Positions 1 through 8,059 of a stretch of DNA of 64,000 nt are shown piece after piece. Position 1 is the stretch's first letter. Each line of letters starts with the position of its first letter. The position numbers were made by a program, and so were the translations under genes. This stretch comes from Algoriphagus pacificus (GTDB lineage: Bacteria > Bacteroidota > Bacteroidia > Cytophagales > Cyclobacteriaceae), in NCBI RefSeq assembly GCF_017254845.1, contig NZ_JAFKCU010000006.1:1-64000 (forward strand), written 5' to 3'. Under the pieces are notes generated by a model that was given only the letters and a program-made list of their open reading frames with translations, made no database searches and had not been told where the DNA came from.

Positions 1-244
1 TCAGTCGCTTGTCTCCGATCTGGGAGATCACCGGTCTCAAGGCATCTCTCAGCAGTTTGGAGGCATTGGCATTGTCGGTGAATTCTCGGATGTTTTCCCG
101 GGTTCTTGCAAAGCGGGGATCATTCATAATCCTGGATTTCTCCACTCCTCCTTTTTCACGGGCCAAATAACCATCCTTGGTCTTGTAGAAAGACAATCTT
201 CCTACAGGTCCTTTCAGTGTAATAATTCCTGTTTGTTTTGCCAT
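1..244 (-). CDS. Conserved Bacteroidota protein, DUF6266-like N-terminus (3' end outside window)
   Basis: The reading frame starts at the ATG at 244 and stays open to the window edge, giving about 81 residues. The N-terminus begins MAKQTGIITLKG and carries a G-x-L-x-FYKTKDG stretch. The same G-x-L-x-FY-x-x-DG pattern opens the next gene (421-1062), so the two are probably related tandem genes. The remainder is basic and helix-like, with no signal peptide or membrane segment. The function is unknown; proteins of this kind are common, uncharacterised Bacteroidota genes. The 176-bp gap to the upstream gene holds no clear terminator. Confidence 0.7.
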   Translation of the reverse strand, partial: MAKQTGIITLKGPVGRLSFYKTKDGYLAREKGGVEKSRIMNDPRFARTRENIREFTDNANASKLLRDALRPVISQIGDKRL

Positions 245-420
245 ATGTATATGGGTTTTAGGTTAAACATGCAGGAAAATTCAATCTTATTGAACTGGCT
301 ATCAATTGAATGTGCGGATATTGCGGATCTTTTGGATGAAGTGGTGTTGATGTGTGATTTTCGCTTTTACGATGTTTTATGATTGCTCTTCGGATGCTAC
401 GTTTTTATCATTTATTCAAA

Positions 421-1062
421 TTATACCATTCCAAGGCAGCTTGAGTTTGAAAAGCTTAATGCTCCCTTTTTCTCTTGATAAAAGGACAGGTAAATCCATA
501 CTTCCTCACCGGTTTCCATTTGCCAAGGGATTTTAACTACTTCTAAACCTGATTTTCTAAAGGTGCCTTTGCGGAAAGCTGCTACTCGTTGCTGAACTGA
601 ATCATAAATCAGAACATAAGCGATATCACCTTCTCGGGCAGAACCCTCCCATGCATTAGGTTGCCAGCTAATTCTAAACTCATCTTCTGAGAGTCTTGCT
701 GCAAAGGGATTTTCAGGACCGGGAAGAGTGCCCATAGAGACCATCAGTTTTTCTGGGAGCACTTTAGGAAATTCACCATGTACAATCCCATTTCTCAAAA
801 GCCAACTTAAGCCCTGATGGAATCCTTTTTTACCTCCTTTTTCAAAAGCAGACATTGTAAAATTCAACTCTTCTTTGAATGGCTTTAAAAAGGATGTTGC
901 AATTTTGAAAACCTGCTGATGGTACTTTTGTAGGGGGGATAGTTCTCTTTTTTCAGGATCTGGCTTTTTTCTGACAAGAGTTTGACCATCTCTTTCGTAA
1001 AAAATGAGGTTTCCGAGTTTGCCTTTAATTTTCCCTAATACTGATGATTCTAACTTCCCCAT
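421..1062 (-). CDS. DUF6266 family protein
   Basis: This 213-residue protein has the usual DUF6266 layout: an N-terminal GKIKGKLGNLIFYERDG segment, a basic KxPDPEKRELSPLQ stretch, a helical middle, and a C-terminal beta-rich half with W-x-P-N-A-x-E and an EEVWIYLSF strand. The family is widespread in Bacteroidota and has no established function. It has no signal peptide, so it is probably cytoplasmic. The N-terminal motif matches the partial gene downstream (1-244), suggesting a tandem paralogous pair. Family assignment rests on recognising the sequence pattern; the role is unknown. Confidence 0.75.
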   Translation of the reverse strand: MGKLESSVLGKIKGKLGNLIFYERDGQTLVRKKPDPEKRELSPLQKYHQQVFKIATSFLKPFKEELNFTMSAFEKGGKKGFHQGLSWLLRNGIVHGEFPKVLPEKLMVSMGTLPGPENPFAARLSEDEFRISWQPNAWEGSAREGDIAYVLIYDSVQQRVAAFRKGTFRKSGLEVVKIPWQMETGEEVWIYLSFYQEKKGALSFSNSSCLGMV

Positions 1063-1225
1063 GTTTTTGATTATTAGAGTTTTACCAAATTTCTTTTATA
1101 TAAGCAGAGAGCTTATTTTGTTTCTTAACAATGTAATTTTCTCCTTAAACAAAAAGAGGTTAAGAGTATCAAACCCAAGTAGGTTTTTGAAAGATGGCTT
1201 GGAGGTCTTAATTATATATTTCCTA

Positions 1226-1339
1226 CCAACTTTTGATGGCCAAAAGTTGCAAAAGCCTTCGTCGTGGCAAAGCTTCAACCGCACAGACCCAACAGCCTGC
1301 CCCGCGGCCACGACAGCCCAACGCACAGACAAATTGACA
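1226..1339. repeat. Dispersed intergenic repeat R1, copy 1
   Basis: About 114 bp that recur with roughly 85-90% identity at 15376-15490. The unit begins with a hairpin-forming arm (CAACTTTTG, short loop, CAAAAGTTG) and continues through a GC-rich stretch ending near CAAATTGAC. The apparent ORFs across it are repeat translations. Confidence 0.8.
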
Positions 1340-1648
1340 ATTCTTGAATCAGCAGCATTAAAAGGTCATTTCTAATTTGTTTTTCGAAGTGAAGTTTCTG
1401 ACAGATTATTAAGCCAAGTTTCCAAAGCAGGGTAATTCCAAATTTTAAAATTCAATTCTCTTATTCTGTTCTTTCAATTGTTTTTTAACTAATCTATTTA
1501 CCTCGTCATTGACATTGTTCTGATTCGAATCCTCTCCTAGTTTACTTCGAGTTCAACTCGTAGAAAAGTCGTAAGTGAGTCGTAGGAGAGTCGTAGCAAA
1601 GCGGTATAAGAAAAAGAAAAAACGGTCCATTTATTACCTCATTTTTTC
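1340..1648. other. Gene-free AT-rich stretch
   Basis: No convincing gene. A run of GTCGTA-type short repeats lies at about 1555-1600. A minus-strand frame near 1440-1560 reads like the tail of a charged helical protein but has no start codon and may be a decayed fragment. Confidence 0.4.
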
Positions 1649-1843
1649 TTAGTGTATAAAACTTTCTATGGTGTCTTTGGGGATACCTGAGAACTCTGCA
1701 AACTCGTCGACTGTGACAAATTGATGGGGCTTTTTACGAAAGATGATCCTGATCTTGCTGAGGATTACCTGTCCGTATCGCTCACTTCTGCCGGTGATAT
1801 TCTGGATATCCTTGGGATAAATGACACAGCGTTTCTTGATCAT
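1649..1843 (-). CDS. Small Bacteroidota DNA-binding-like protein
   Basis: This 64-residue protein starts MIKKRCVIYPKDIQNITGRS. It combines an N-terminal 'YPKDI..ITGRSERYGQ' helix with a C-terminal 'VTVDEFAEFSGI' helix, like many small Bacteroidota proteins resembling excisionase/helix-turn-helix folds. It lies 17 bp downstream of the terpene synthase on the same strand and may be co-transcribed. Any DNA-binding role is inference from size and helix pattern. Confidence 0.6.
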   Translation of the reverse strand: MIKKRCVIYPKDIQNITGRSERYGQVILSKIRIIFRKKPHQFVTVDEFAEFSGIPKDTIESFIH

Positions 1844-1860
1844 GAAAGCTCCTTTTTCAT

Positions 1861-2787
1861 TCAGTATTTTTCCATCCCGTTTATGATTCCGGAATACCGG
1901 ACCGTGTCTTCCTCAGACCAAAACATGCATCCTCCCAGTAAGAGTAGGAGTTCATCTATCCAGCTTTTCGGTAAGTTTCCTGCTTGTTTTTCACACAGTT
2001 CCATCAACTGGAACAACTGCTCAAAAAGTCCCTGAACCTGCTTCTCTGCATATTCCTTTACAGCAGTTTCGGTACAACCTGTCTGATGTTGAAGCAAAAG
2101 CAATTCATTGTGAAAATCCCCTGCGCTCTTTTCCTTATCTGCAGATTTAATATCATTGGACAAACATATTATTCGGGCTGCTTTTCTTTCCAGCCAATTG
2201 ACTGGGCAGGATTGATCAGGCCAATCCACCTTCAATAAATGAAGGGCCAGAAATACTCCCGAACTGAAAAGTCTCCTTTCTTGGTATTCGGAAAGCATGG
2301 GGAGTTCATTCTTACTTTTATTTTCTATCTCCCAGATCTGTGCGTCCAAGTAATCCTCCCATATCTCTATGAAGTCATTCATCCATACATCATTCCCTAA
2401 ACATGATATCTGCCTAACAAGTAGGTTCAAATGATCAAAAAGGGAATCGATACTTGCTGGAAAATCTGTCACTGATTCTGATGCCTGAACCGGAGTTTCA
2501 AGGGTTTTCAACCTTTCAATTTTAAGGAGATAGTCCATTGCAAATTTGCCATCAAGCAAATCATCTAAGAGAAAAAGACAGTCAAAAAAGCGCATCACTG
2601 TTTCCAATCTTCCTGCTTCCATTTCAGGAAAAAGATAGGCAGCAAACCAACTGAATTTCTGTTGCTCAATCTGAAACAGCAGCCTCTGGTCAATCAGCAG
2701 TTTGCTACTGATCAACCAATCCAGAGTTTTCCTTTCCAAAGGAAATACCTGTAATGAAACTGCTATGGGAATAGGATAGCTTTTCAT
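1861..2787 (-). CDS. Class I terpene synthase (terpene cyclase)
   Basis: This 308-residue protein carries the metal-binding signatures of bacterial class I terpene synthases: an Asp-rich DDLLD at residues 75-79, an NSE triad NDIKSADKE at 211-219 (N, S at +4, E at +8), a pyrophosphate-sensor-like Arg in EYQERRLFSSG near 171, and an RY pair near the C-terminus (TVRYS). Such enzymes ionise a prenyl diphosphate and cyclise it; the length fits a sesquiterpene-type synthase, but the product cannot be read from sequence. It has no signal peptide. Its ATG overlaps the stop of the upstream Crp-like gene by 4 bp, indicating one operon with translational coupling. No prenyltransferase or tailoring P450 lies nearby. 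Confidence 0.85.
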   Translation of the reverse strand: MKSYPIPIAVSLQVFPLERKTLDWLISSKLLIDQRLLFQIEQQKFSWFAAYLFPEMEAGRLETVMRFFDCLFLLDDLLDGKFAMDYLLKIERLKTLETPVQASESVTDFPASIDSLFDHLNLLVRQISCLGNDVWMNDFIEIWEDYLDAQIWEIENKSKNELPMLSEYQERRLFSSGVFLALHLLKVDWPDQSCPVNWLERKAARIICLSNDIKSADKEKSAGDFHNELLLLQHQTGCTETAVKEYAEKQVQGLFEQLFQLMELCEKQAGNLPKSWIDELLLLLGGCMFWSEEDTVRYSGIINGMEKY

Positions 2788-3371
2788 AGCTCGCCTTCTT
2801 TGAATTTCTTCTGAACTGAGCGGACAGTTCGGGCTGTACAGTTAAAATAGGAGGCAATCCTGCTTTGGGACAACAATGCTTCTATACCGGGAAATTCCTG
2901 AAGAAACTTTTTATATCCTTTATGGATACCCATGTTCTTGATGGAAGATCTTTTGACCAACCTATCCTGAAGGCGGTGGTTGATTGCCAGACCCAAGTCG
3001 ACAAACTCAGGAAAGGTTTTGACAAGATCATGTTCTGATTTTTTACTTACTTCAAAATAAGTCACATCACTCAAGCAGCTCAGGTAAGACTTGGTCTTTT
3101 TGTTTCTCCAATAGGATTTGAAATCAAAGGCTACATCCGTTACTTTGAAAATCTCCTTTAGCACCTCTCCTTCCTCTTTCTGGACAAATAGTCCCAGGTA
3201 GCCATCACATACATACCTGCTACAGGTTTCAACAGAGTGGGCTTCCTTGAGAACCATTCCTTTTTTGCCCCTTCGGAGATACATGTAGAGCTTTAGCTTT
3301 TCATAATCAAGGTTGAGTCCGGGGACTAAATTGTCATAGTCCTCCCTCATTTTCATTAAGTTGTTATTCAT
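2784..3371 (-). CDS. Crp/Fnr-like cyclic-nucleotide-binding-fold regulator
   Basis: This 195-residue protein has the layout of Bacteroidota Crp/Fnr-type regulators: an N-terminal beta-roll-like region (residues 30-110), a central helix, and a C-terminal helical segment (LLSQSRIASYFNCTARTVRS) resembling the winged-helix recognition region. The residues that bind cAMP in Crp are not recognisable, so the ligand is unknown. It is the first gene of a two-gene operon with the terpene synthase (4-bp overlap), so it probably senses a signal controlling terpene production. It could also act on the divergent MauE-like gene; the 255-bp upstream gap contains repeated TTTCCTATAA-like sequences. Confidence 0.65.
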   Translation of the reverse strand: MNNNLMKMREDYDNLVPGLNLDYEKLKLYMYLRRGKKGMVLKEAHSVETCSRYVCDGYLGLFVQKEEGEVLKEIFKVTDVAFDFKSYWRNKKTKSYLSCLSDVTYFEVSKKSEHDLVKTFPEFVDLGLAINHRLQDRLVKRSSIKNMGIHKGYKKFLQEFPGIEALLSQSRIASYFNCTARTVRSVQKKFKEGEL

Positions 3372-3434
3372 AATTCACAGCGTTAAAAAATCTATTGAGT
3401 TGAATGGAAAGAGGGCCTTGCTACCCACTTACCC

Positions 3435-3462
3435 TAAAACTATACTGTTAATTTAAAAACAA
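3435..3462 (-). promoter_or_regulatory. Possible Bacteroidota promoter for regulator/terpene synthase operon
   Basis: On the minus strand TTG is followed after 17 bp by TAGTTTTA, close to the Bacteroidota TTG / TAnnTTTG consensus but with short spacing. It lies about 65 bp upstream of the regulator start. Weak evidence. Confidence 0.3.
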
Positions 3463-3504
3463 CTAATTCATAAATACAATAGTTAATTTTTAGTCATATA
3501 TATT

Positions 3505-3580
3505 TTTCCTTATAAAAAGCGGAAATATTTCCTATAAAATCCTATTTATTTTATGATGGAGGAAATTTTACCTATAAGCT
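3505..3580. promoter_or_regulatory. Repeated TTnCCTATAA motifs and a 12-bp palindrome
   Basis: Between the divergent regulator and MauE-like genes three related direct repeats occur (TTTTTCCTTATAAAA, ATTTCCTATAAAA, TTTTACCTATAAG), with the perfect palindrome GGAAATATTTCC at 3521-3532. They could be operator sites. Binding is inference. Confidence 0.35.
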
Positions 3581-3626
3581 TTTGACAATTATCAAATAAG
3601 TTTGATGAGGTTTTCAAATCAAGAAT

Positions 3627-4124
3627 ATGGATAGAATGGCTTCAACGACCTCTCCCCAGCCCTCTCCTGAAAGAGAGGGAGTACAAGGCGTTTTTCAAAA
3701 AATTGGCTTGAAATTCTTTTTAGCGGCAGAAATAGTAAGCCCAATTTTTCTGATTCTCCTCTGGACCTATACAGGATTAGATAAACTGATCCGCTTTGAG
3801 GAAAGCCGAAAGGCTTTTCACAATCAGACTTTTCCTGAGGACTTGGCAGAGGTACTAGCCTATTCAATACCAATGGTGGAGTTGCTACTTGCCCTGCTCC
3901 TGCTTTTTTCTGTTACCCGTTGGTGGGGGTATCTGGGAAGTGTCTTATTGCTTTCGGTCTTTACCGCTTATGTGGGTTTGATTTGGGTGGGAGCTTTTCC
4001 TCGCGTTCCATGTAATTGTGCTGGGATTTTGGAAAGTCTGGGGTGGGCGGAGCACTTTGTTTTGAACCTGGGATTTATTTGGGTGGCAGTTTGGGGACTT
4101 TATAATTTAAAATGTAAGAATTAG
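3627..4124 (+). CDS. MauE/DoxX-like redox-associated membrane protein
   Basis: About 165 residues with four hydrophobic segments, a conserved TGLDKLIRFEESRKAF stretch after the first helix, and a closely spaced Cys pair in RVPCNCAGILESLGW. This pattern is seen in MauE/DoxX-type integral membrane proteins, thought to support thiol or redox chemistry at the membrane. The first 20 codons (TTSPQPSPEREG) translate a repeat also found at 39566 and 44214, so the original start may lie downstream, for example the TTG near 3706, or the repeat has been absorbed into the N-terminus. No partner gene is adjacent except the divergent regulator. Confidence 0.65.
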   Translation: MDRMASTTSPQPSPEREGVQGVFQKIGLKFFLAAEIVSPIFLILLWTYTGLDKLIRFEESRKAFHNQTFPEDLAEVLAYSIPMVELLLALLLLFSVTRWWGYLGSVLLLSVFTAYVGLIWVGAFPRVPCNCAGILESLGWAEHFVLNLGFIWVAVWGLYNLKCKN

Positions 4125-4365
4125 AAATTTAAAATGGATTGGAGAATGATAATGAGAAATGAAGAATTAAAAATGAAGAATGAGGAGTGAAAGTCAGAAG
4201 GATAAAGTGAGAAAGCTGAAAAGACGGAAGACAGTGATCAGTCTCAGTGGGCAGTTAATTCAGAAGGATAAAGCCTGCCTACCGGAGGTAGGTTAGAAAG
4301 CTGAATTAAGAATGAGGAATGCTAAATGAGGAATGTTGAATGGTCCATGTGGCGATTTTTGATCA

Positions 4366-4487
4366 GACCCCGGAGGGGTCTAATATCAATAGCCCAGGGT
4401 TTCAACCCTGGGTAAAAAAGGAATACCTATGTATCAGCGCTGGGCCGGGATCGTCTTTCGGAGAGGATGGCGTGACGCCAGCAAGAG
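4366..4487 (+). repeat. REP-like repeat R2, copy A
   Basis: GACCCC-GGGGTC hairpin, then a second hairpin (AGCCCAGGGT..ACCCTGGGT), then CAGCGCTGG and a GCCAGCAAGA tail. The same modular order recurs at 5317, 15502, 45863 and 46306. Confidence 0.8.
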
Positions 4488-4732
4488 GAACACAAAAACG
4501 GATTGGAAATCCTATGATAAAGGTTCTGGATTACAAATCCAGAACAGCGAGGATATTTGATTTATGATCTTGGATACCAAATAAAGGATTGTAATCATGT
4601 ACGCGAGTGGAGACACTCGCTATGGCTAAATAATCTAAAAAGATCCACCTGCGACACGAATCGCATTGAGAGAATGGTCTGTGAAGACCCGCCTGCGGAC
4701 GGGCAGGCACAGACCAAGGATTGTAATCATTA

Positions 4733-5006
4733 ACGCGAGTGGAGACACTCGCTTGGGCTAAATGTGTGGTTATTGAATCAAAAAACCTTCGGGGTTTTGG
4801 AAACCCCAAAGGTTTTGGTAAGCGGCGTTAAGTAAATCTGGTATTAAGCAACTTTACTATAAGTTAACTAATTAGCTCCAATGATTTACTCTTTTAGGTG
4901 ATTATTATCAAATAAAAAAGGGCGGCCCTGTGAAACCGCCCCACAGCCCAAAAATGCAAGGATTGGACTGCAAAAAATGTAAAGGCAGCCAATGGCTGCG
5001 AGATAT
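4733..5006. repeat. 274-bp direct repeat R4, copy 1
   Basis: Nearly identical to 5494-5767, offset by exactly 761 bp. It contains a GCGAGTG/CACTCGC hairpin, a CCTTCGGGG..CCCCAAAGG hairpin, a GGGCGG..CCGCCC hairpin and an AGCCAATGGCT palindrome. Confidence 0.85.
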
Positions 5007-5316
5007 TCAATCCCCCTAACCCCCTTTATAAAGGGGGAGTTGTTTAGGGTTCAAAATTGAATAATAGAATAAAACCTAATTGGTCTGTGAGACCCGCCTT
5101 CGGACGGGCAGGCACAGACCATGGTTGAAAACAAATAAACGAGATCGCCACGCTTTGCAAAAGCAAGCTCGCGATGACGGTAAAAAGAGGCTCATTCCTC
5201 TCGAAAGCTTGACAGTAGGCAGTCTCAGATAGCAGTAGACAATGATAAAGCCTAAAAGCTTAATTAAGAATACTGAATGAGGAATGTTGAATGGTTCATG
5301 TGGCGAATTTTGATCC

Positions 5317-5438
5317 GACCCCAACGGGGTCAAATATTAATAGCCCAGGGTTTTAGCCCTGGGTATGAAGTAATGGTATTTCACCAGCGCTGGCTCGAGC
5401 ACAGCAATTGGAAACGAAAAGGTTTTGCCAGCAAGATG
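5317..5438 (+). repeat. REP-like repeat R2, copy B
   Basis: Same module order as copy A (4366-4487): GACCCCAACGGGGTC, then AGCCCAGGGT..GCCCTGGGT, CAGCGCTGG and GCCAGCAAGATG. The preceding 30 bp also match copy A. Confidence 0.8.
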
Positions 5439-5493
5439 AAAACAGATCGCATTGAGAGAATGGTCTGTGAAGGCACAGACCATGTTTGGGAAG

Positions 5494-5767
5494 ACGCGAG
5501 TGGAGACACTCGCTTGGGCTAAATGTGTGGTTATTGAATCAAAAAACCTTCGGGGTTTTGGAAACCCCAAAGGTTTTGGCAAGCGGCGTTAAGTAAACCT
5601 GGTATTAAGCAACTTTACTATAAGTTAACTAATTAGCTCCAATGATTTACTCTTTTAGGTGATTATTATCAAATAAAAAAGGGCGGCCCTGTGAAACCGC
5701 CCCACAGCCCAAAATTGCAAGGATCGGACTGCAAAAAATGTCAAGGCAGCCAATGGCTGCGAGATAT
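5494..5767. repeat. 274-bp direct repeat R4, copy 2
   Basis: Second copy of 4733-5006 with only a few substitutions, which implies recent duplication of this non-coding block. Confidence 0.85.
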
Positions 5768-6228
5768 GCCAGCTCTTAGCTGGCGAAATATAGCCTCCTG
5801 CGGAGGCTGAAATATTAATCTTTTAAATGGTCTGTGGGACCCGCATTCTGGCGGGCGGGCACAGACCATGGATTAGGAGGCTTCGACTCCGCTCAGCCTG
5901 ACAGGTTAGCAATTGTAAATGAACTCAAAATGGTCTGTGGAGACATAGACCATGGACGAATGACCCGCCTGCGGACGGGCAGGCACAGACCATGGTTGAA
6001 AACAAATAAACAAGATCGCCACGCTTTGCAAAAGCAAGCTCGCCTTCCTACCGGAAGGCAGGCGATGACAGTAAAAAGAGGCTCATTCCTCTCGAAAGCT
6101 TGAGTTGAGAGGCAAGCTTGCAACTGATGAACCTCCCAAAGGGAGATGCCGAAAACCCTTTTTTAGAGTAGGCAAACAACCTGAAACGGTTTTCCTGTTT
6201 TTGATCGGTTAAAAAACGGGACATAACG

Positions 6229-6513
6229 ATGAATAAATTAATGAAATACCTTCCAGCCTTTGCCTTGGTATTGGCTTCAGGACTGGCTGTGGCAGTGAAT
6301 CTGCCTGAAGGCCCAATTGAAAATCCTCCTTCCAAAATCTGGACACCAGATGTCGATGAGGATTCAGGTTACCGTGAGATCACCTCAGAAGTCCTAGGCA
6401 CCAATTTTCAATGCAACAGCGGTGGTCCGGAATGTCGGGTTCAGTTTCATAATGATGACCCGATGACAGGTACTAAGTCTGTTTTGACGGCAGGGACTTA
6501 TAATGCGCTGTAA
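6229..6513 (+). CDS. DUF6520 family exported peptide
   Basis: This 94-residue protein starts MNKLMKYLPAFALVLASGLA, a clear signal peptide, followed by a short mature part with two Cys (FQCNSGGPEC) and a typical ending TAGTYNAL. This matches DUF6520, a small secreted Bacteroidota family of unknown function. It is isolated, follows the repeat mosaic and faces the SusD gene convergently, with a hairpin terminator between them. The two Cys may form a disulfide (inference). Confidence 0.75.
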   Translation: MNKLMKYLPAFALVLASGLAVAVNLPEGPIENPPSKIWTPDVDEDSGYREITSEVLGTNFQCNSGGPECRVQFHNDDPMTGTKSVLTAGTYNAL

Positions 6514-6534
6514 GTATCCGATAGTCTGAATTTG

Positions 6535-6565
6535 AAATCCCGAGGGTTTTTGGCCTTCGGGATTC
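6535..6565. terminator. Rho-independent terminator between DUF6520 and SusD genes
   Basis: AATCCCGAGGG / CCTTCGGGATT stem with a short T-rich loop, followed by TCTTTCTTT on the plus strand. It sits between two convergent genes and can serve both. Confidence 0.75.
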
Positions 6566-6570
6566 TTTCT

Positions 6571-7923
6571 TTATCGCTCATTCTGACGGATTCCGGTCAA
6601 TTGGATTTCCTCCTGTGGAATCGGGAAAACATACTTTGGAGATTCAGGCTCAAGCTTTACCAAATTTCCATCTATTGTTCTTTCCAAGGTTTTCGAAAAT
6701 CCGGTTTCCTGATTCAATCTCCTCAGATCTGAAAACCGAATTCCACGACCTACCAGCTCTTTCTGCCGCTCCTCCAATATTCTTCGAAGCAGATCATCCC
6801 CTCTCCCTTGAAGCTCTGGACTTTTTCCCTCTTCATACCTTCTGGAGAGGAAAGACCCCATTATTTCCAAGGACTCCTCTTCCCTGCCCGTCCTAATCAA
6901 TCCTTCTGCAGCCATTAATTCGAGTTCGCCTACACTCAAACCTCCAAAGAGTGAGAAATTTCCAGTAAGCCTGCCTCTATATAAATACCTGTTTATCCCC
7001 ACTGAATCAAAATATGCCGGAAACCGAAGGTCCTTTTCTTCATATTTTTCCATCAAAAGGGTGTCTAAAAACACTTCAGGAGAAGAGCTTAGCCTTACCG
7101 AAACCAATTCTGAATAAAAGACAGTCTCATCCCCAAAGATCACAAAGGGACGGCTCTGACTTACATCCAGCTCATTAAAGTCAAATCGGCCTGTATAAAT
7201 CGATAGTGCTTCCATGGCCGATTCGGACACTTTTTCGAACTCAAACATGACTAAATAAACTCTTGCCAAGGCACCCAAAGCAGCAGCTTTTGTTGGACGG
7301 GTTTTGGGAACTTGGTTTTCCGGAAGAAGACTGACAGCCCTATTTAGATCATCCAAAACCTGTTGGTATGAGCTTTCCAAATCACTGCGAACAGCCTTTT
7401 CATTGATATCGGGACTGTTCTTTAATACTATCCCCAACAAAGCATCATTTCCACCTTCTTTTTGGTAGGCCGGTGCAAACTCCTGCAATAACTGAAAATA
7501 TGCATAGCCTCTGTGGAACAAGGCCTCTCCCCTAAGCTGGTCCAACTCGGGTTGATCTGAGGAAGGTAAATTCTCCAGAGATTCCAAGGCAATATTGGCA
7601 TAAAACACCTGCTGGTAAGGCACAAACCAATCGTCGATCCTATCTCCCTGGAAGGGATCATCCAGCCATTTATAAGTCCCAACTTCTGAATTACTCATGC
7701 CTGCCAAGCCTGCCTCTGTAATGAAAAACTCATCACCTGCATGGATATTCAAAACTGGCTGTCGGTTAAATACATTGGTATTATCCAATAAAGCCCTGAC
7801 ATCTGCTATAGAACTGGGAACGACCAGACTGTTGTCTGGCTTGGGATCCAGGAATTCCCCACATCCGCTGAGCATAATCATAAAGACCATGCCCCATGTA
7901 TTTATTAAATTTCCTTTTTTCAT
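6571..7923 (-). CDS. RagB/SusD family outer-membrane lipoprotein
   Basis: The start is placed at the ATG at 7923 because the protein then opens with a lipoprotein signal, MKKGNLINTWGMVFMIMLSGC, with lipobox Cys 21; upstream in-frame codons would spoil it. About 450 residues, with SusD-type TPR-like helices, FHRGYAYFQLL near residue 135, and the conserved C-terminal FPIPQEEIQLT. SusD proteins cap the SusC barrel and bind the substrate outside the cell. It lies 136 bp downstream of the SusC gene. The substrate cannot be predicted, since no glycoside hydrolase or peptidase is adjacent. Confidence 0.88.
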   Translation of the reverse strand: MKKGNLINTWGMVFMIMLSGCGEFLDPKPDNSLVVPSSIADVRALLDNTNVFNRQPVLNIHAGDEFFITEAGLAGMSNSEVGTYKWLDDPFQGDRIDDWFVPYQQVFYANIALESLENLPSSDQPELDQLRGEALFHRGYAYFQLLQEFAPAYQKEGGNDALLGIVLKNSPDINEKAVRSDLESSYQQVLDDLNRAVSLLPENQVPKTRPTKAAALGALARVYLVMFEFEKVSESAMEALSIYTGRFDFNELDVSQSRPFVIFGDETVFYSELVSVRLSSSPEVFLDTLLMEKYEEKDLRFPAYFDSVGINRYLYRGRLTGNFSLFGGLSVGELELMAAEGLIRTGREEESLEIMGSFLSRRYEEGKSPELQGRGDDLLRRILEERQKELVGRGIRFSDLRRLNQETGFSKTLERTIDGNLVKLEPESPKYVFPIPQEEIQLTGIRQNER

Positions 7924-8059
7924 AGAATGAATAATTGATAAAGGGGCTGTGGAATCCGAAAATCCCACAGCAGAGGAGAGATTTGGCAGGGAGGTAATAT
8001 GCTCCCGATAGAAACCAGTATGAAGAAAGCTTCCTCTTTTCCCTTTGGTAAAACATTGG

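Larger units (their letters stand above)
4125..6228. repeat. 2.1-kb gene-free mosaic of palindromic repeats
   Basis: No credible gene; the many short ORFs are repeat translations. Recognisable units are: AATGAGGAATGTTGAATGG strings; GACCCC..GGGGTC units (4366-4487, 5317-5438); GGTCTGTG..CACAGACC palindromes (4676-4715, 5082-5120, 5462-5481, 5829-5868, 5932-5952); GCGAGTGGAGACACTCGC hairpins; a 274-bp direct duplication; and a second duplication (about 5121-5212 and 5998-6106) in which one copy carries a 20-bp insertion. Confidence 0.85.

Noticed and set aside
1004-1375. Plus-strand 123-codon and minus-strand 78-codon ORFs
   Set aside because: They run across the DUF6266 gene antisense and repeat R1; the matching peptide at 15367-15552 arises from the second R1 copy, so it is repeat translation.
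1440-1565. Gene fragment SKLGEDSNQNN...KRIEF on the minus strand
   Set aside because: About 40 codons with no start codon and no recognisable family; noted only as a possible relic.
4340-6335. Several 75-95 codon ORFs on both strands of the 4.1-6.2 kb mosaic
   Set aside because: They translate palindromic repeats (peptides such as LPTGRQA and FGEDGVTPA recur in different frames) and have no coherent protein character.
7924-7968. Upstream start for the SusD gene
   Set aside because: The 15 extra residues precede a complete lipoprotein signal, so the ATG at 7923 is preferred.
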